A stretch of 64,000 bases of DNA from Bin87 sp965197635 (GTDB lineage Bacteria; Chloroflexota; Dehalococcoidia; Lucifugimonadales; UBA3495): assembly GCA_965197635.1 (NCBI GenBank), contig CBDANN010000008.1:682001-746000 (forward strand). The letters are read 5' to 3'. Positions 49,733 to 58,682 of this stretch are shown one piece after another. Under the pieces are notes generated by a model. That model saw nothing but the letters and a program-made list of their open reading frames with translations, did not search any database and was not told the DNA's origin. Every line of letters starts with the position of its first letter. Position 1 is the first letter of the stretch. Made by a program: the position numbers and the translations under genes.

Positions 49733-50902
49733 ATGGGAACCCCAGGGAATACCCCCGACCCGACTGACCTGCGCCGGTTGGTGGACCAATTGGCCAACGA
49801 AGTCGGATTCGACCTGGTCTCCGTCACTTCCGCCGCCGACTTCTTCGACGACCGAGAAATCGCGCTGCGCCGTATCGACGACGGCCTGATGGATGGCCTG
49901 CCGTGGTTCACCAAGCAACGGGTGCGGCGGGGTTCCAGCCCGCAGGAACTATTGCCCAACGCGCGGTCCGTCATCACGTTGGGGTGGAACTACTGGTCGG
50001 GGGATGATCCGCCGCCACCGACATTGAGCGAAGGGCTCATTGCGCGGTACGCCCGTGGCCGCGATTACCACCGCGTGATGAAACGCCGGCTGCGCCAAAT
50101 GACGCTGGAGCTGGCTGGCCGGTTGGGTGAAGCAGTCTCCGCTCGTTGGTATGTGGACGACGGGCCGATGCTGGACCGGGCTGCCGCCGCTCGGGCCGGG
50201 TTGGGATGGTTCGGCAAAAACGGCAACGTCCTGAACCCGACCTACGGTTCCTGGATACTGCTGGGGCAACTGATTACCGACCTGCCGCTCACGGCGGATA
50301 CTCCCCTCCGCAAGACTTGCGGCAATTGTTCACGGTGTATGCCGGCCTGCCCCACCGACGCGATCGTCGCGCCTTACGTGGTGGATAACCGGCGGTGCAT
50401 CAGTTATCTGACGATCGAGCACAAAGGCGCCATCCCGCTCGAACTTCGCGCTCCGATGGGTAATTGGGTATTCGGTTGCGACATCTGTCAGGAGGTTTGT
50501 CCGGTGAACCGCAAGGCCCGAGTGACCAGCGACCCTAACTTCGCGCGGCGGGATCTGGCCGCGGTGGATCTGGTCGAACTGCTGGGTATGACCGAAGAAG
50601 AGTTTCGCCAACGGTTCGCGGGCACTCCCATCATGCGCGCCAAACGGGTCGGTATGCAGCGAAACGCCTGTGTAGCCCTGGGCAACCTCGGAGATCCGGC
50701 TGCGGTAGCGGCGTTGTCTCGGGCTTTGCAAACTGCTGAGCCGCTGGTACGACGGCACGCCGCCTGGGCGCTGGGGCGCATCGGTGGGTCGGAAGCGGTT
50801 GCAACGTTGAACAGCAGCGCGGCGACGGAAGATGATGACGACGTTCGGTCCGAAATCAGACAAGCGTTAGCGGACGCGGGGCCGGCTCACTCATTGTCAT
50901 AA
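49733..50902 (+). CDS. queG: epoxyqueuosine reductase QueG
   Basis: Cobalamin- and 2x[4Fe-4S]-dependent enzyme for the last step of queuosine synthesis, 389 aa. Cluster cysteines are in CGNCSRCMPACPTDAI and CDICQEVCPVN; the N-terminal domain shows LLPNARSVITLGWNYW and YARGRDYHRVMKRRL, and the catalytic region VDDGPMLDRAAAARAGLGWF. The C-terminus carries HEAT-like repeats (ACVALGNLGDPAAVAALSRA). A 17-base direct repeat (CTGTGATGGGAACCCC) duplicates the start region. Its end overlaps the converging EVE gene by 16 bases. Confidence 0.93.
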   Translation: MGTPGNTPDPTDLRRLVDQLANEVGFDLVSVTSAADFFDDREIALRRIDDGLMDGLPWFTKQRVRRGSSPQELLPNARSVITLGWNYWSGDDPPPPTLSEGLIARYARGRDYHRVMKRRLRQMTLELAGRLGEAVSARWYVDDGPMLDRAAAARAGLGWFGKNGNVLNPTYGSWILLGQLITDLPLTADTPLRKTCGNCSRCMPACPTDAIVAPYVVDNRRCISYLTIEHKGAIPLELRAPMGNWVFGCDICQEVCPVNRKARVTSDPNFARRDLAAVDLVELLGMTEEEFRQRFAGTPIMRAKRVGMQRNACVALGNLGDPAAVAALSRALQTAEPLVRRHAAWALGRIGGSEAVATLNSSAATEDDDDVRSEIRQALADAGPAHSLS

Positions 50903-51642
50903 CGCGGTGAACGACGGGGCGCGGCCCGGCGGTTGCCGGTACGTGCCCTGGGATTGCGTTGCGCTTTGCCGTTGGGCCGGTTGCTGTCGTCGGATGAATT
51001 CTCGTTTGCCGAGTCCGGCGCAATAGCCGGCAGTGCGGCCGGAGTTTGGGAGGGGTTGCCCTCAGGGTCATCGCTGCGGGTCCGGTTTGGCCGACCGTTG
51101 AAACGGTTGGGACTTCTGCGTCGCCGGTCCCTTTGAGTGCTCAACCGTTCTTCTTCGGCGGCAAGTTCAGCGTCAATTTGCAACAGGCCCTGGTCGCGGC
51201 CGTCGCGCAGCTTGAGCATCTCGGCTTCAAGTAAGAAAAAATCATTCTTGGACAGCAGGTGCAGGTTGCCCTGGAACGCCATGTACCAGTCTTCGGGCGG
51301 CCATTTCCGCACGTATTCCAGCCGAAAAGCCAACAGACCGGCTTCGATGTATTGGTCCCGGTTGAGAATTACGTTCGGTTTGATGCCGATGCGGTAAGGC
51401 CAAGTGGTCTTGCCCTCGTTCTCCCAGGGCCCGGAACTGACCTCTTCGTAGCCTTGGGTGACCGTGGCCGTCGCGGTGAACACCCGTGTGCCGGTCACGT
51501 AGTAGATGATTCGGTCGCCCGGCTCAACGCGCTGGACTTTCCGGCGGTATTCGGCTTTGAGGCCCTGCTTGGTGAAACCCAAATCCCGCGTAATGTTGTA
51601 ATTCTGCTCGTTGCAGTTGATCATCCAGAAATTGTGTGGCAT
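50887..51642 (-). CDS. EVE-domain (PUA-like) protein
   Basis: 251 aa. The EVE domain is in residues 1-145: FWMINCNEQNYNITRDLGF, VEPGDRIIYYVTGTRVFTAT, VTQGYEEVSSGPWENEG, WPYRIGIKPNVILNR. EVE domains read modified bases in DNA or RNA and often occur with restriction systems. The C-terminal 90 residues are a basic, Arg/Pro/Asn-rich disordered tail (RDRRRRSPNRFNGRPNRTR). It converges with queG, overlapping by 16 bases. Confidence 0.8.
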   Translation of the reverse strand: MPHNFWMINCNEQNYNITRDLGFTKQGLKAEYRRKVQRVEPGDRIIYYVTGTRVFTATATVTQGYEEVSSGPWENEGKTTWPYRIGIKPNVILNRDQYIEAGLLAFRLEYVRKWPPEDWYMAFQGNLHLLSKNDFFLLEAEMLKLRDGRDQGLLQIDAELAAEEERLSTQRDRRRRSPNRFNGRPNRTRSDDPEGNPSQTPAALPAIAPDSANENSSDDSNRPNGKAQRNPRARTGNRRAAPRRSPRYDNE

Positions 51643-51745
51643 ATCCGCACCCGACCGGTTTTCGGAGCGACCCGATCTGGCCTCATTCTAGCATAGGCGC
51701 AATACCGGGCATCTGCCTGACGGAACACTGCGCAGCGGCCGGCGA

Positions 51746-51774
51746 TTGTCGACCAACACCGAATGTTGTACTAT
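51746..51774 (+). promoter_or_regulatory. possible promoter of thiolase gene
   Basis: TTGTCG, a 17-base spacer and TACTAT (51769-51774), 45 bases before ATG 51820. Confidence 0.4.
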
Positions 51775-51819
51775 TTTTTGGCTTGAAATCGGGCAAAGTC
51801 AACAACGGGGAGTATTTTC

Positions 51820-53045
51820 ATGGCCAGCACTGCACAACGCGAACGAGACATCGCCATCGTCGGCGTCGCTGAATCCACGAGATGGGCAACGTGACAACGT
51901 TCACCCCCAGACGCTGCTGGCCCAGCGACGAGATGGGCAACGTCCCCAACAAATCTTCCCTCCAGCACCACGCAGAGGCGGCGCACAACGCTCTCGCCGA
52001 CGCCGGCCTCTCGATGTCGGACGTGAACGGCCTGATGACTGCAGGTTTCAGCACGCTGGCCACCGCCGAATACTTTGGCGTGCAGCCGTCCTTCACCGAC
52101 AACACTTCGGTCGGCGGCTCTTCCTTCGTGATCCACGTCGCCCACGCCGCCGCCGCGATCCGTGCGGGTTACTGCGACACGGTGCTCATTACCCACGGCC
52201 AGGCGGGTCGTTCCACCCGCGTCCCGGTGCCGGCGGATCGGAACCTGCCCGTGGCCCAGTACGAAACTCCGTATGGCATGATCGGGCAGCCCATCAACTA
52301 CGCCATGGCCTGCACCCGATATATGCACGAGTACGGCGAGGAGCGCACCCGCCAGGCTCTGGCCGAGATCGCCGTCTCCACGCGCAAATGGGCCAATCTC
52401 AACCCCGTGGCCTATATGCACGACAGCCCGATGTCATTCGATGACTACCACAATTCCAGGTGGGTAGCCTGGCCATTCCACCTTTTTGATTGCTGCCTGG
52501 TCACCGATTCCGGCGCGGCCATCATAGTGACCACCGCCGAGAAGGCCCAAAACTGCCGCAAGGAGCCGGTTTGGGTTCTGGGAGCGGCCGAAGGCCACGA
52601 CCACAACCTCATCAGTTTCATGCAGGACCATACCTCCACCTGGTCCCGGGAAACCGGCCCGTTGTCGCTGGAACGGGCGGGACTGAGCCACAACGACATT
52701 GATCTAACGATGATCTACGATTCGTTCACCTACACCACGCTGGTGACGATTGAAGGTCTGGGCTTCTGTGGTCCTGGCGAAGGCCCCGATTTCGTCGCCA
52801 ACCAACGGACTGCCCCCGGCGGGGACTTCGCGCTGAACACCAACGGCGGTGGCCTGTCATACTCCCACCCCGGTATGTATGGGAGCTTCTTGCTGGTGGA
52901 AGCCGTGCGCCAACTGCGCGGTGAGTGCGGCGAGCGCCAGGTGCATCGAAAGGGTTCGTCGGACCAAGCGGCGGCAACCAGTATCGTCAATGGCACCGGT
53001 GGCTCCCTCTCATCGACGGGGACGGTGGTGCTCACGACTGGCTAG
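51820..53045 (+). pseudogene. thiolase-like protein with disrupted N-terminus
   Basis: From 51820 the sequence reads MASTAQRERDIAIVGVAEST and then stops at a TGA near 51894; another frame from about 51930 continues DEMGNVPNKSSLQHHAEAAH and runs intact to 53045. The bases ACGAGATGGGCAACGT occur twice (51877 and 51928): a 51-base direct repeat plus one lost base separates the halves. The body is an SCP2-thiolase-like protein (GGGLSYSHPGMYGSFLLVEA; VNGTGGSLSSTGTVVL). The loop where a thiolase has its nucleophilic cysteine reads SVGGSSF here, so it may be a non-catalytic thiolase-like partner. An internal start at 51882 or 51934 could still make most of it. Confidence 0.65.
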
Positions 53046-53072
53046 CTAAACCCGGACGGCGGTTGTAGTACA

Positions 53073-53441
53073 ATGGAGCCGCTGAAAAACATCGCCGATC
53101 GCTATTGGATAATCTACTATTTGGTGTACGTTGCTGGAGTAGGTTTCGGCGTTTGGCGATACCGGCCTCTGCAAGAGACCGGCAAAGACGAATTGCTTGT
53201 GCTGGTTGCCATCTTTGCCCTGGCCGCCGGCGTCGCCCTTCTAGTGGCAATCCTTTTGGAGGTATTCGGTCGCATGGTACTGCTAATCCCCGCCGCCTGG
53301 AAAAAGATAAAAGAACAAGGCATCAAACAAGGCGTCAAAGAGGAACGTCAGCGCATCCTTGATGAGGTGTCGCAGTTGGGTGACCAGGTGCCTCCCGAAA
53401 TTCTCAAAATCGTGCGAGCGGAAGCCGATAACCGCAACTAA
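53073..53441 (+). CDS. small membrane protein with coiled coil
   Basis: Unrecognised 122-aa protein. Two hydrophobic segments (about 12-30 and 42-63) are followed by VLLIPAAWKKIKEQGIKQGV and a charged helix EERQRILDEVSQLGDQVPPE. A truncated relative follows at 53514. Role unknown. Confidence 0.5.
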   Translation: MEPLKNIADRYWIIYYLVYVAGVGFGVWRYRPLQETGKDELLVLVAIFALAAGVALLVAILLEVFGRMVLLIPAAWKKIKEQGIKQGVKEERQRILDEVSQLGDQVPPEILKIVRAEADNRN

Positions 53442-53513
53442 AGCCGGCGCCGATTGACCAGAATCGGCAATTGCAACGTCTGACTCCCGCTCAAATCCCT
53501 CGGAGGTCTCCTC

Positions 53514-53858
53514 GTTGTTCTGCTAATCCCGGACGGAATAAGAGCGCTGGAAGAACAAAGCCGCAAAGGAAAAGGAGGCCGCGAAAAGGCGCGTCAAGAC
53601 CATGAGGCTGCCCTTGAGCGTAGCCGGCGCAAAGGCTACGACGAGGGCATAGCGCAAGGTCGTCGTCAAGGGCTCGAGCAAAGCCGTATTGAGGGCTTTC
53701 AACAGGGATATAAAGATGGCTTGCAGCAAGGCCGCAAAGAGGAGCGCCAGCGTGTAATCCAAGCGTTAGCCCGGATTGAAGAGTGTGCGGGCAGCTCAAT
53801 GCAGATAACGATAACCCCGTCGGAATACCTCCAAATTCTCCTCGGTGAAACTCCCTGA
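53514..53858 (+). pseudogene. start-less paralogue of preceding gene
   Basis: A 114-codon open frame without ATG, GTG or TTG at its beginning. It opens VVLLIPDGIRALEEQSRKGK, matching VLLIPAAWKKIKEQGIKQG of the gene at 53073, and continues with glycine-spaced repeats (EGIAQGRRQGLEQSRIEGFQ, QGYKDGLQQGRKEERQRV) to TGA at 53858. The membrane segments are missing. GGAGG lies 7 bases before the GTT codon at 53514, suggesting the original ribosome site or a coincidental one. Likely a 5'-deleted copy. Confidence 0.5.
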
Positions 53859-53863
53859 ATGAT

Positions 53864-54955
53864 ATGGACATCGTAATTATTGGCCTGCCCCAGTCGGGCA
53901 AAACTACCCTCTTTAACGCCCTTACCCTGGGCAAATCCGACGCCAGCGGCGCTTCCGGTAGCCCCACCGAAATGCATCTCGGCGTGGTCAAGGTACCTGA
54001 TCCGCGCCTGGATCATTTGGGCGTGATCTATCATCCTCGCAAAATGGTCCCGGCGGAAATCCGCTACACGGACCTGCCCGGGCCGGAGGGTATGGCCCGC
54101 TCCCAAGGCATCGGCGGCCGCTACCGCAACATTCTCCAGTCCGCCACCGCCTTTCTGATTGTCGTTCGGGCTTTCCACAACGACGCCGTGCCGCATCCCA
54201 ATGGCGTGGTTGACCCGGCCCGCGACTTGGAAGCCATGCTGGGAGAGCTGTCCTTCTCTGATCTGGAAGTGCTCGAGCGGGCCTCGACGCGCCTGGCCGA
54301 CCAACTCAACAAAACCAAGCCGGCAGACCGGCCCGCTGTCGTTCGCCAAAAGGACACCGTGGAAAAGGCGCGCGCTGGCCTTGAGAGTGGCATCCCAATC
54401 CGCCAACAGAACTTCACCGCCTCCGAGCGGGCAGTGCTGGTCAACTACCAACTGCTGACGGACAAGAAAGCCATCGCCGTGTTCAATACCGACGAAGGTG
54501 CGGACGATACTTCCATCGGCGATTTGGACATTGACGCCAACCTGATTCAGGGGGTTGGCGAAGTCAGCATCAGCGCCCGCATTGAAGAGGAATTGAGCGT
54601 GATGGAGGCCGAGGAGGCCGAGGAATTTCGCTCGGATTTGGGTTTGGGTGAGGCGGCCACGTCGCAGGTCATTCGCGCCAGCTATGGCACCTTGGGTCTG
54701 GTATCCTTCCTCACCGTGGGCGCGGACGAGGTGCGTGCCTGGAGCGTGCCCGGCGGTATGCAGGCTGTCAGCGCCGCTGGCGTCATTCATACCGATTTCA
54801 CCCGAGGCTTCATTCGGGCCGAGGTCATCTCCTACGACGACTTCCGCGCCTGCGGCGGCATAGCCCAGGGACGCAAGGAGGGTCTCCTCCGTTCCGAAGG
54901 CAAGACCTATCCGGTGCGCGACGGCGACATCATCAACTTTCTGATCAACACGTAG
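53864..54955 (+). CDS. YchF/Obg-type P-loop GTPase/ATPase
   Basis: 363 aa. G1 motif GLPQSGKTTLFNAL, G3 DLPG in YTDLPGPEGMA, and a C-terminal TGS-like domain (LVSFLTVGADEVRAWSVPGG, HTDFTRGFIRAEVISYDDF, REGKTYPV-like end DGDIINFLINT). This is the YchF architecture, but the nucleotide-specificity motif differs, so ATP versus GTP preference is open. It is 5 bases after the start-less paralogue and 7 before a GNAT gene. Confidence 0.85.
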   Translation: MDIVIIGLPQSGKTTLFNALTLGKSDASGASGSPTEMHLGVVKVPDPRLDHLGVIYHPRKMVPAEIRYTDLPGPEGMARSQGIGGRYRNILQSATAFLIVVRAFHNDAVPHPNGVVDPARDLEAMLGELSFSDLEVLERASTRLADQLNKTKPADRPAVVRQKDTVEKARAGLESGIPIRQQNFTASERAVLVNYQLLTDKKAIAVFNTDEGADDTSIGDLDIDANLIQGVGEVSISARIEEELSVMEAEEAEEFRSDLGLGEAATSQVIRASYGTLGLVSFLTVGADEVRAWSVPGGMQAVSAAGVIHTDFTRGFIRAEVISYDDFRACGGIAQGRKEGLLRSEGKTYPVRDGDIINFLINT

Positions 54956-54962
54956 TGACGCT

Positions 54963-55469
54963 ATGATCGCCGTCCGCCAGTTTCTACCCGACGACGCCGA
55001 TGCGGTCCGCGACCTGTTTGCGCACGCCCAGGACGACTTCGCCGAAAGCTACTTCCATAACGAGGCCGACCGGGAGGGGTTTAGGGAATACCTGGACGGC
55101 GCCCTGACGCACGACCTTGCTCACGTCGAACAAAGCTACCTCCAGCGTCCCGGCAGCAACTTCTGGATTGCCGAGCTGGATGGGATACCCGTTGGCTGCA
55201 TCGGCGCGTACCGTCGTGACGATGAGGAAGCCGAAATCCGCCGGCTCGCCGTTGACCGTAGCGCCCGCCGGCAGGGCGTGGCCTCCCTGTTACTTGACCA
55301 AGCCGAAGATTTCTGCCGTGACGCCGGCTACGCCCGGGCAATCGTATGGACGGCCAACCACATGACCGCCGCCATAGATTTCCTCCAACATCGCGGCTAC
55401 CACGAGCTGGAAGACCACGCCTTCCCCCACACCAGCTTGACGCTCTATCTATACGCCTTGGAGTTGTGA
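54963..55469 (+). CDS. GNAT family N-acetyltransferase
   Basis: 168 aa with the acetyl-CoA-binding motif RRQGVASLLLDQAEDF near residue 100 and the strand EAEIRRLAVD before it; YARAIVWTANHMTAAIDFLQ follows. Substrate unknown. Probably co-transcribed with the YchF-like gene. Confidence 0.85.
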   Translation: MIAVRQFLPDDADAVRDLFAHAQDDFAESYFHNEADREGFREYLDGALTHDLAHVEQSYLQRPGSNFWIAELDGIPVGCIGAYRRDDEEAEIRRLAVDRSARRQGVASLLLDQAEDFCRDAGYARAIVWTANHMTAAIDFLQHRGYHELEDHAFPHTSLTLYLYALEL

Positions 55470-55478
55470 TCGCCTGGT

Positions 55479-55841
55479 CTAACTCGAAGAAATCGGTCGA
55501 GCGAAGCTTATCTCGTGTCCGTCCGGGTCGGTGATGTGGTAATACCGCTCCCGCCAGGGCGCATCCGCCGGCGTCCCATCCGGCATATATCCGGCGTCAA
55601 CCATGCGCCGGTGATGCGCGTCCACGTCGTCCACGTATAGGATGCAGCGGCCCCACCAACGCACTTCAACATCGTCCGACAAAATCAGATTCAGATAGCC
55701 ATCTCCCACTTGGAACGAGGTAAATCCGGCGTTCGGCCCACCGTAGAGGATGGGAATGCCGGCCGCGTCGTGGTAAAAAGCCACCGCTTTCGCCATATCG
55801 CGGACTGCCAGCGTAATGGCGCTGATGCTCTGTACCGTCAT
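55479..55841 (-). CDS. VOC family (glyoxalase-like) protein
   Basis: 120 aa, two beta-alpha-beta-beta-beta modules: ISAITLAVRDMAKAVAFYHD with FTSFQVGDGYLNLILSDD, then GRCILYVDDVDAHHRRMVDA with YHITDPDGHEISFARP. Metal-ligand glutamate in HEISFA is present; the first-strand histidine of glyoxalases is replaced (TLAV). Function unknown. Confidence 0.82.
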   Translation of the reverse strand: MTVQSISAITLAVRDMAKAVAFYHDAAGIPILYGGPNAGFTSFQVGDGYLNLILSDDVEVRWWGRCILYVDDVDAHHRRMVDAGYMPDGTPADAPWRERYYHITDPDGHEISFARPISSS

Positions 55842-55911
55842 TATCGAATCTCCGAACCAGTATCAGGTCCCGTTGTAGTAAAATGCTTCAACCACTGCGC
55901 TGCAGAAGACG

Positions 55912-56772
55912 ATGGATATTATGACAGAACCAATCCGTTCACGTACTGAGACTCCTCCGGATTGCCTTTCTCGCCTGGAATCGATTCTGGCGGACATGCA
56001 ATCGGTGATCGTCGCCTACTCCGGGGGTGTGGACAGCGCCCTCCTGGCGGTGGCCGCGCAACGGGCGCTGGGGCAACGGGCGCTTGCCGTCACCGCCGTT
56101 TCGCCGGCGCTGGCCGCCCGCGACCTGGCCGACGCCGAAAGCGTTGCCGCGCAGTTCGGACTCAACCACCGCATCATTCAAACCGACGAGTTGCAGCGCG
56201 AGGGCTACGTCGCCAACTCGCCTCAGCGCTGTTACTTCTGCAAGACCGAGCTGTACGATCAACTGGCCGCGCTGGCCGACGCCGAAGGCTTCGCCTGGAT
56301 TGCCAACGGAGCGAATACCGACGACCTCGGCGATTATCGCCCCGGCATGACCGCCGCCGCCGAGCACAACATCCGCAGCCCCATGGTGGAGGCGGAGATG
56401 GACAAGGCCCAGGTGCGCGCCGCCGCCCATTGGCTGGGCGTTCCGCTGTGGGACAAACCGGCCCAGCCGTGCCTGTCATCGCGCATCCCCTACGGCACGC
56501 CGGTCACAGTAGAATCGCTCAACCGCATCGAGGCCGCCGAGGACATCCTGCGCGACCTCGGTCTTCGCGAAGTCCGTGCCCGGCACCACGACAAGCTGTG
56601 CCGCATCGAGGTGGGAGCGGGCGAAATGGAAACCGCCTTCGCCCATCGCGATGAGATAACCCGGCAATTGAAAGCGTTAGGCTACCTGTGGGTGTCGTTG
56701 GACCTCAGCGGCCTGCGCTCCGGAAGCCTGAACGACGTTTTGCGGACGAGTGCGGCAAAGCGGCAACGATGA
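55912..56772 (+). CDS. larE: ATP-dependent sacrificial sulfur transferase LarE
   Basis: 286 aa. PP-loop VAYSGGVDSALLAVAA, the CxxC-like RCYFCKTELYD, and the sacrificial-cysteine motif QPCLSSRIPYGTPV with PCLSSR. It adds sulfur to the pyridinium bis-carboxylate precursor of the nickel-pincer (NPN) cofactor of lactate racemase-type enzymes. Its stop overlaps larC (ATGA). larB and larA are not in the window. Confidence 0.9.
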   Translation: MDIMTEPIRSRTETPPDCLSRLESILADMQSVIVAYSGGVDSALLAVAAQRALGQRALAVTAVSPALAARDLADAESVAAQFGLNHRIIQTDELQREGYVANSPQRCYFCKTELYDQLAALADAEGFAWIANGANTDDLGDYRPGMTAAAEHNIRSPMVEAEMDKAQVRAAAHWLGVPLWDKPAQPCLSSRIPYGTPVTVESLNRIEAAEDILRDLGLREVRARHHDKLCRIEVGAGEMETAFAHRDEITRQLKALGYLWVSLDLSGLRSGSLNDVLRTSAAKRQR

Positions 56773-57956
56773 AAACCGCCTACATCCAGTCCGTCGGCGG
56801 CGCCAGCGGCGATATGCTCCTCGGCGCCCTGCTCGACGCCGGCTTGCCACTGGACGCCCTCCGTGAGATTGTCGCCGCCCTGGGCATCCCCGGCGTGGCA
56901 ATCAACGCCGGCGACGAAATCCGTTGCGAAGTGCGCGGCACCCGTGCCCTGGTGGACGTGTCCGCCGCACCTAGATACTCGCCGCAGCAGATGCTGGACG
57001 CCGTGGCCGGCGCAGATGCGCTGTCTGGCCAAACCCGCGCCGCCGCCGCCGCCGTCCTCAACGCACTGTTCGCTGCCGAGGCCCGCGTCCACGGCGACGA
57101 CCCCGACCAGATCCACCTGCACGAACTGGGCACTGCCGATACCCTGGTTGACGTGGTGGGCGTCGTGCATGGGTTGGAACAGCTCGGCATTGAGCGCATC
57201 CACGCATCGCCGCTGGTGCTGGGCGAGGCAATGGGCCCACGCCGTCCCGGCGGCTACAGCAACCCGGCGCCGGCGACGCTGGAAATCATCGCCGCCACCG
57301 GCGCGCCCGTTGCGCCGGAGCGTCCCTTCCACGCCAACGTCGGCGAGCTGACCACCCCCACCGGCGCGGCCCTGATAACCACCCTGGCCGACGAATACCG
57401 CCAACCCGCCATGACGCTGGACCGCATCGGGGTAGGCGTCGGCGGCAAGGACCCGGCAGCGTTCCCCAACGTGGTGCGGCTGTGGCTGGGGGAGACTGCC
57501 GACGTGGCCGCTCCCGTCGCCCGCTGGCAGGACAACGTCATCCTGCTGGAAACCAACCTTGACAATGCGACGGGCGAGCAGCTGGGCTTCGCCATGGAGC
57601 GGCTCTTCGAGGCCGGCGCGCTGGACGTGTGGCACACGCCGATCCAGATGAAGAAGAACCGGCCGGGCGTACTGCTGTCGGCATTGGGTCCGGCGGCTCT
57701 GGAGAGCCGGCTGGCGGAGGTGTTCCTGCGGGACACGCCGACGCTGGGGGTCCGCGTCCGCCCGGTGGGTCGCTACGTGGCCGACCGGGACGTCGTGACG
57801 GTGGAAACGGAGTACGGCCCGATGCGTGTGAAGCGGAAGTGGCTGGCGGGCGAGGTGGTCAGCGCGGCGCCGGAGTATGAGGACGTGGCGGCGGCGGCGC
57901 GGGATAACAGTTTAGACTTGCACGCTGTAATCAACGCGACTGAAAAATCTGTCTGA
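56769..57956 (+). CDS. larC: nickel insertion protein LarC
   Basis: 395 aa. Starts MKTAYIQSVGGASGDMLLGA, the family N-terminus; VHGDDPDQIHLHELGTADTL contains the histidine-rich site; LLETNLDNATGEQLGFAMER and HTPIQMKKNRPGVLLSAL lie in the second half. In some bacteria larC needs a frameshift; here it is one frame. It inserts nickel in the pincer cofactor using CTP. Translationally coupled to larE. Confidence 0.9.
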   Translation: MKTAYIQSVGGASGDMLLGALLDAGLPLDALREIVAALGIPGVAINAGDEIRCEVRGTRALVDVSAAPRYSPQQMLDAVAGADALSGQTRAAAAAVLNALFAAEARVHGDDPDQIHLHELGTADTLVDVVGVVHGLEQLGIERIHASPLVLGEAMGPRRPGGYSNPAPATLEIIAATGAPVAPERPFHANVGELTTPTGAALITTLADEYRQPAMTLDRIGVGVGGKDPAAFPNVVRLWLGETADVAAPVARWQDNVILLETNLDNATGEQLGFAMERLFEAGALDVWHTPIQMKKNRPGVLLSALGPAALESRLAEVFLRDTPTLGVRVRPVGRYVADRDVVTVETEYGPMRVKRKWLAGEVVSAAPEYEDVAAAARDNSLDLHAVINATEKSV

Positions 57957-58680
57957 GCAAAGGAAACCGATGGTTTGCGTATGCCCGAATGAAGGACGAA
58001 AATGGCTTATCAGGGAGCATGAATTCCAGCATGATGTTTACTTGTGCGTCAAAATTATCCAAACCGCTGATTCTCTCAACTAACAAAGCCCGCTGCCGCA
58101 GGCGCCTGTTCCATAAGTGAGACTCCTCGTATTCCCCGATGCCGCTATCGTTCAGGTCAATGTCCCTGATGGTACGCCGCGCCATGGACCATTCTGAATC
58201 CACGTCCAAATGTTCATCCGGCTTCATCTCGCCGGTATCAGCGTCGTAAGTAAAGAAATTCTCCGCCGGCAGATGGCCGCTGTTGCTGTTGGGGCTCACG
58301 TACTCGGATACGGGCACGTACCTGGAATTTTCGAAGGTCAGTACTTGATTCACGAGTGTATCGTCAAATCCTGGCCAGTTTTTTCCTTTGGCTTGATTAC
58401 ACCGTCGGCAGGCATATACCAAGTTTAGCCAGTCGAGCCAAAGATTTCGGAAGTGGTCACGTGGTCGGAAGTGGTCTACGCTTTCCTCGTCAGGCTTTTT
58501 GTGGGGTACCGTTACGCTCTGGCACGGGCACTCACAGTAAGCGCAAGTCGCACCGAAATCCTTCGCTAGCGCATCGCGGATGCGTTGGCGGTCGCCGCCA
58601 TCCAAGTCCTCCCATCGAGCATAGATCGCACGCAATTCCTGGAAAAAATCCGGCTCCAGTGAGCGCTCAACGGAATGCAT
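57931..58680 (-). CDS. HNH endonuclease, PtuB-like
   Basis: 249 aa. The HNH/zinc site is C46-C49 (CAYCECPC), H70 in ESVDHFRPRDHFR, N86 in LDWLNLVYACRRCNQAKGKN with C91 and C94. This is the TIGR02646-like HNH of Septu PtuB and of retron-linked effectors. It starts two bases after the stop of the AAA ATPase on the same strand. Its end overlaps the converging larC by 26 bases. Role inferred: nuclease effector of a two-gene defence system. Confidence 0.82.
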   Translation of the reverse strand: MHSVERSLEPDFFQELRAIYARWEDLDGGDRQRIRDALAKDFGATCAYCECPCQSVTVPHKKPDEESVDHFRPRDHFRNLWLDWLNLVYACRRCNQAKGKNWPGFDDTLVNQVLTFENSRYVPVSEYVSPNSNSGHLPAENFFTYDADTGEMKPDEHLDVDSEWSMARRTIRDIDLNDSGIGEYEESHLWNRRLRQRALLVERISGLDNFDAQVNIMLEFMLPDKPFSSFIRAYANHRFPLLRQIFQSR

Positions 58681-58682
58681 GG

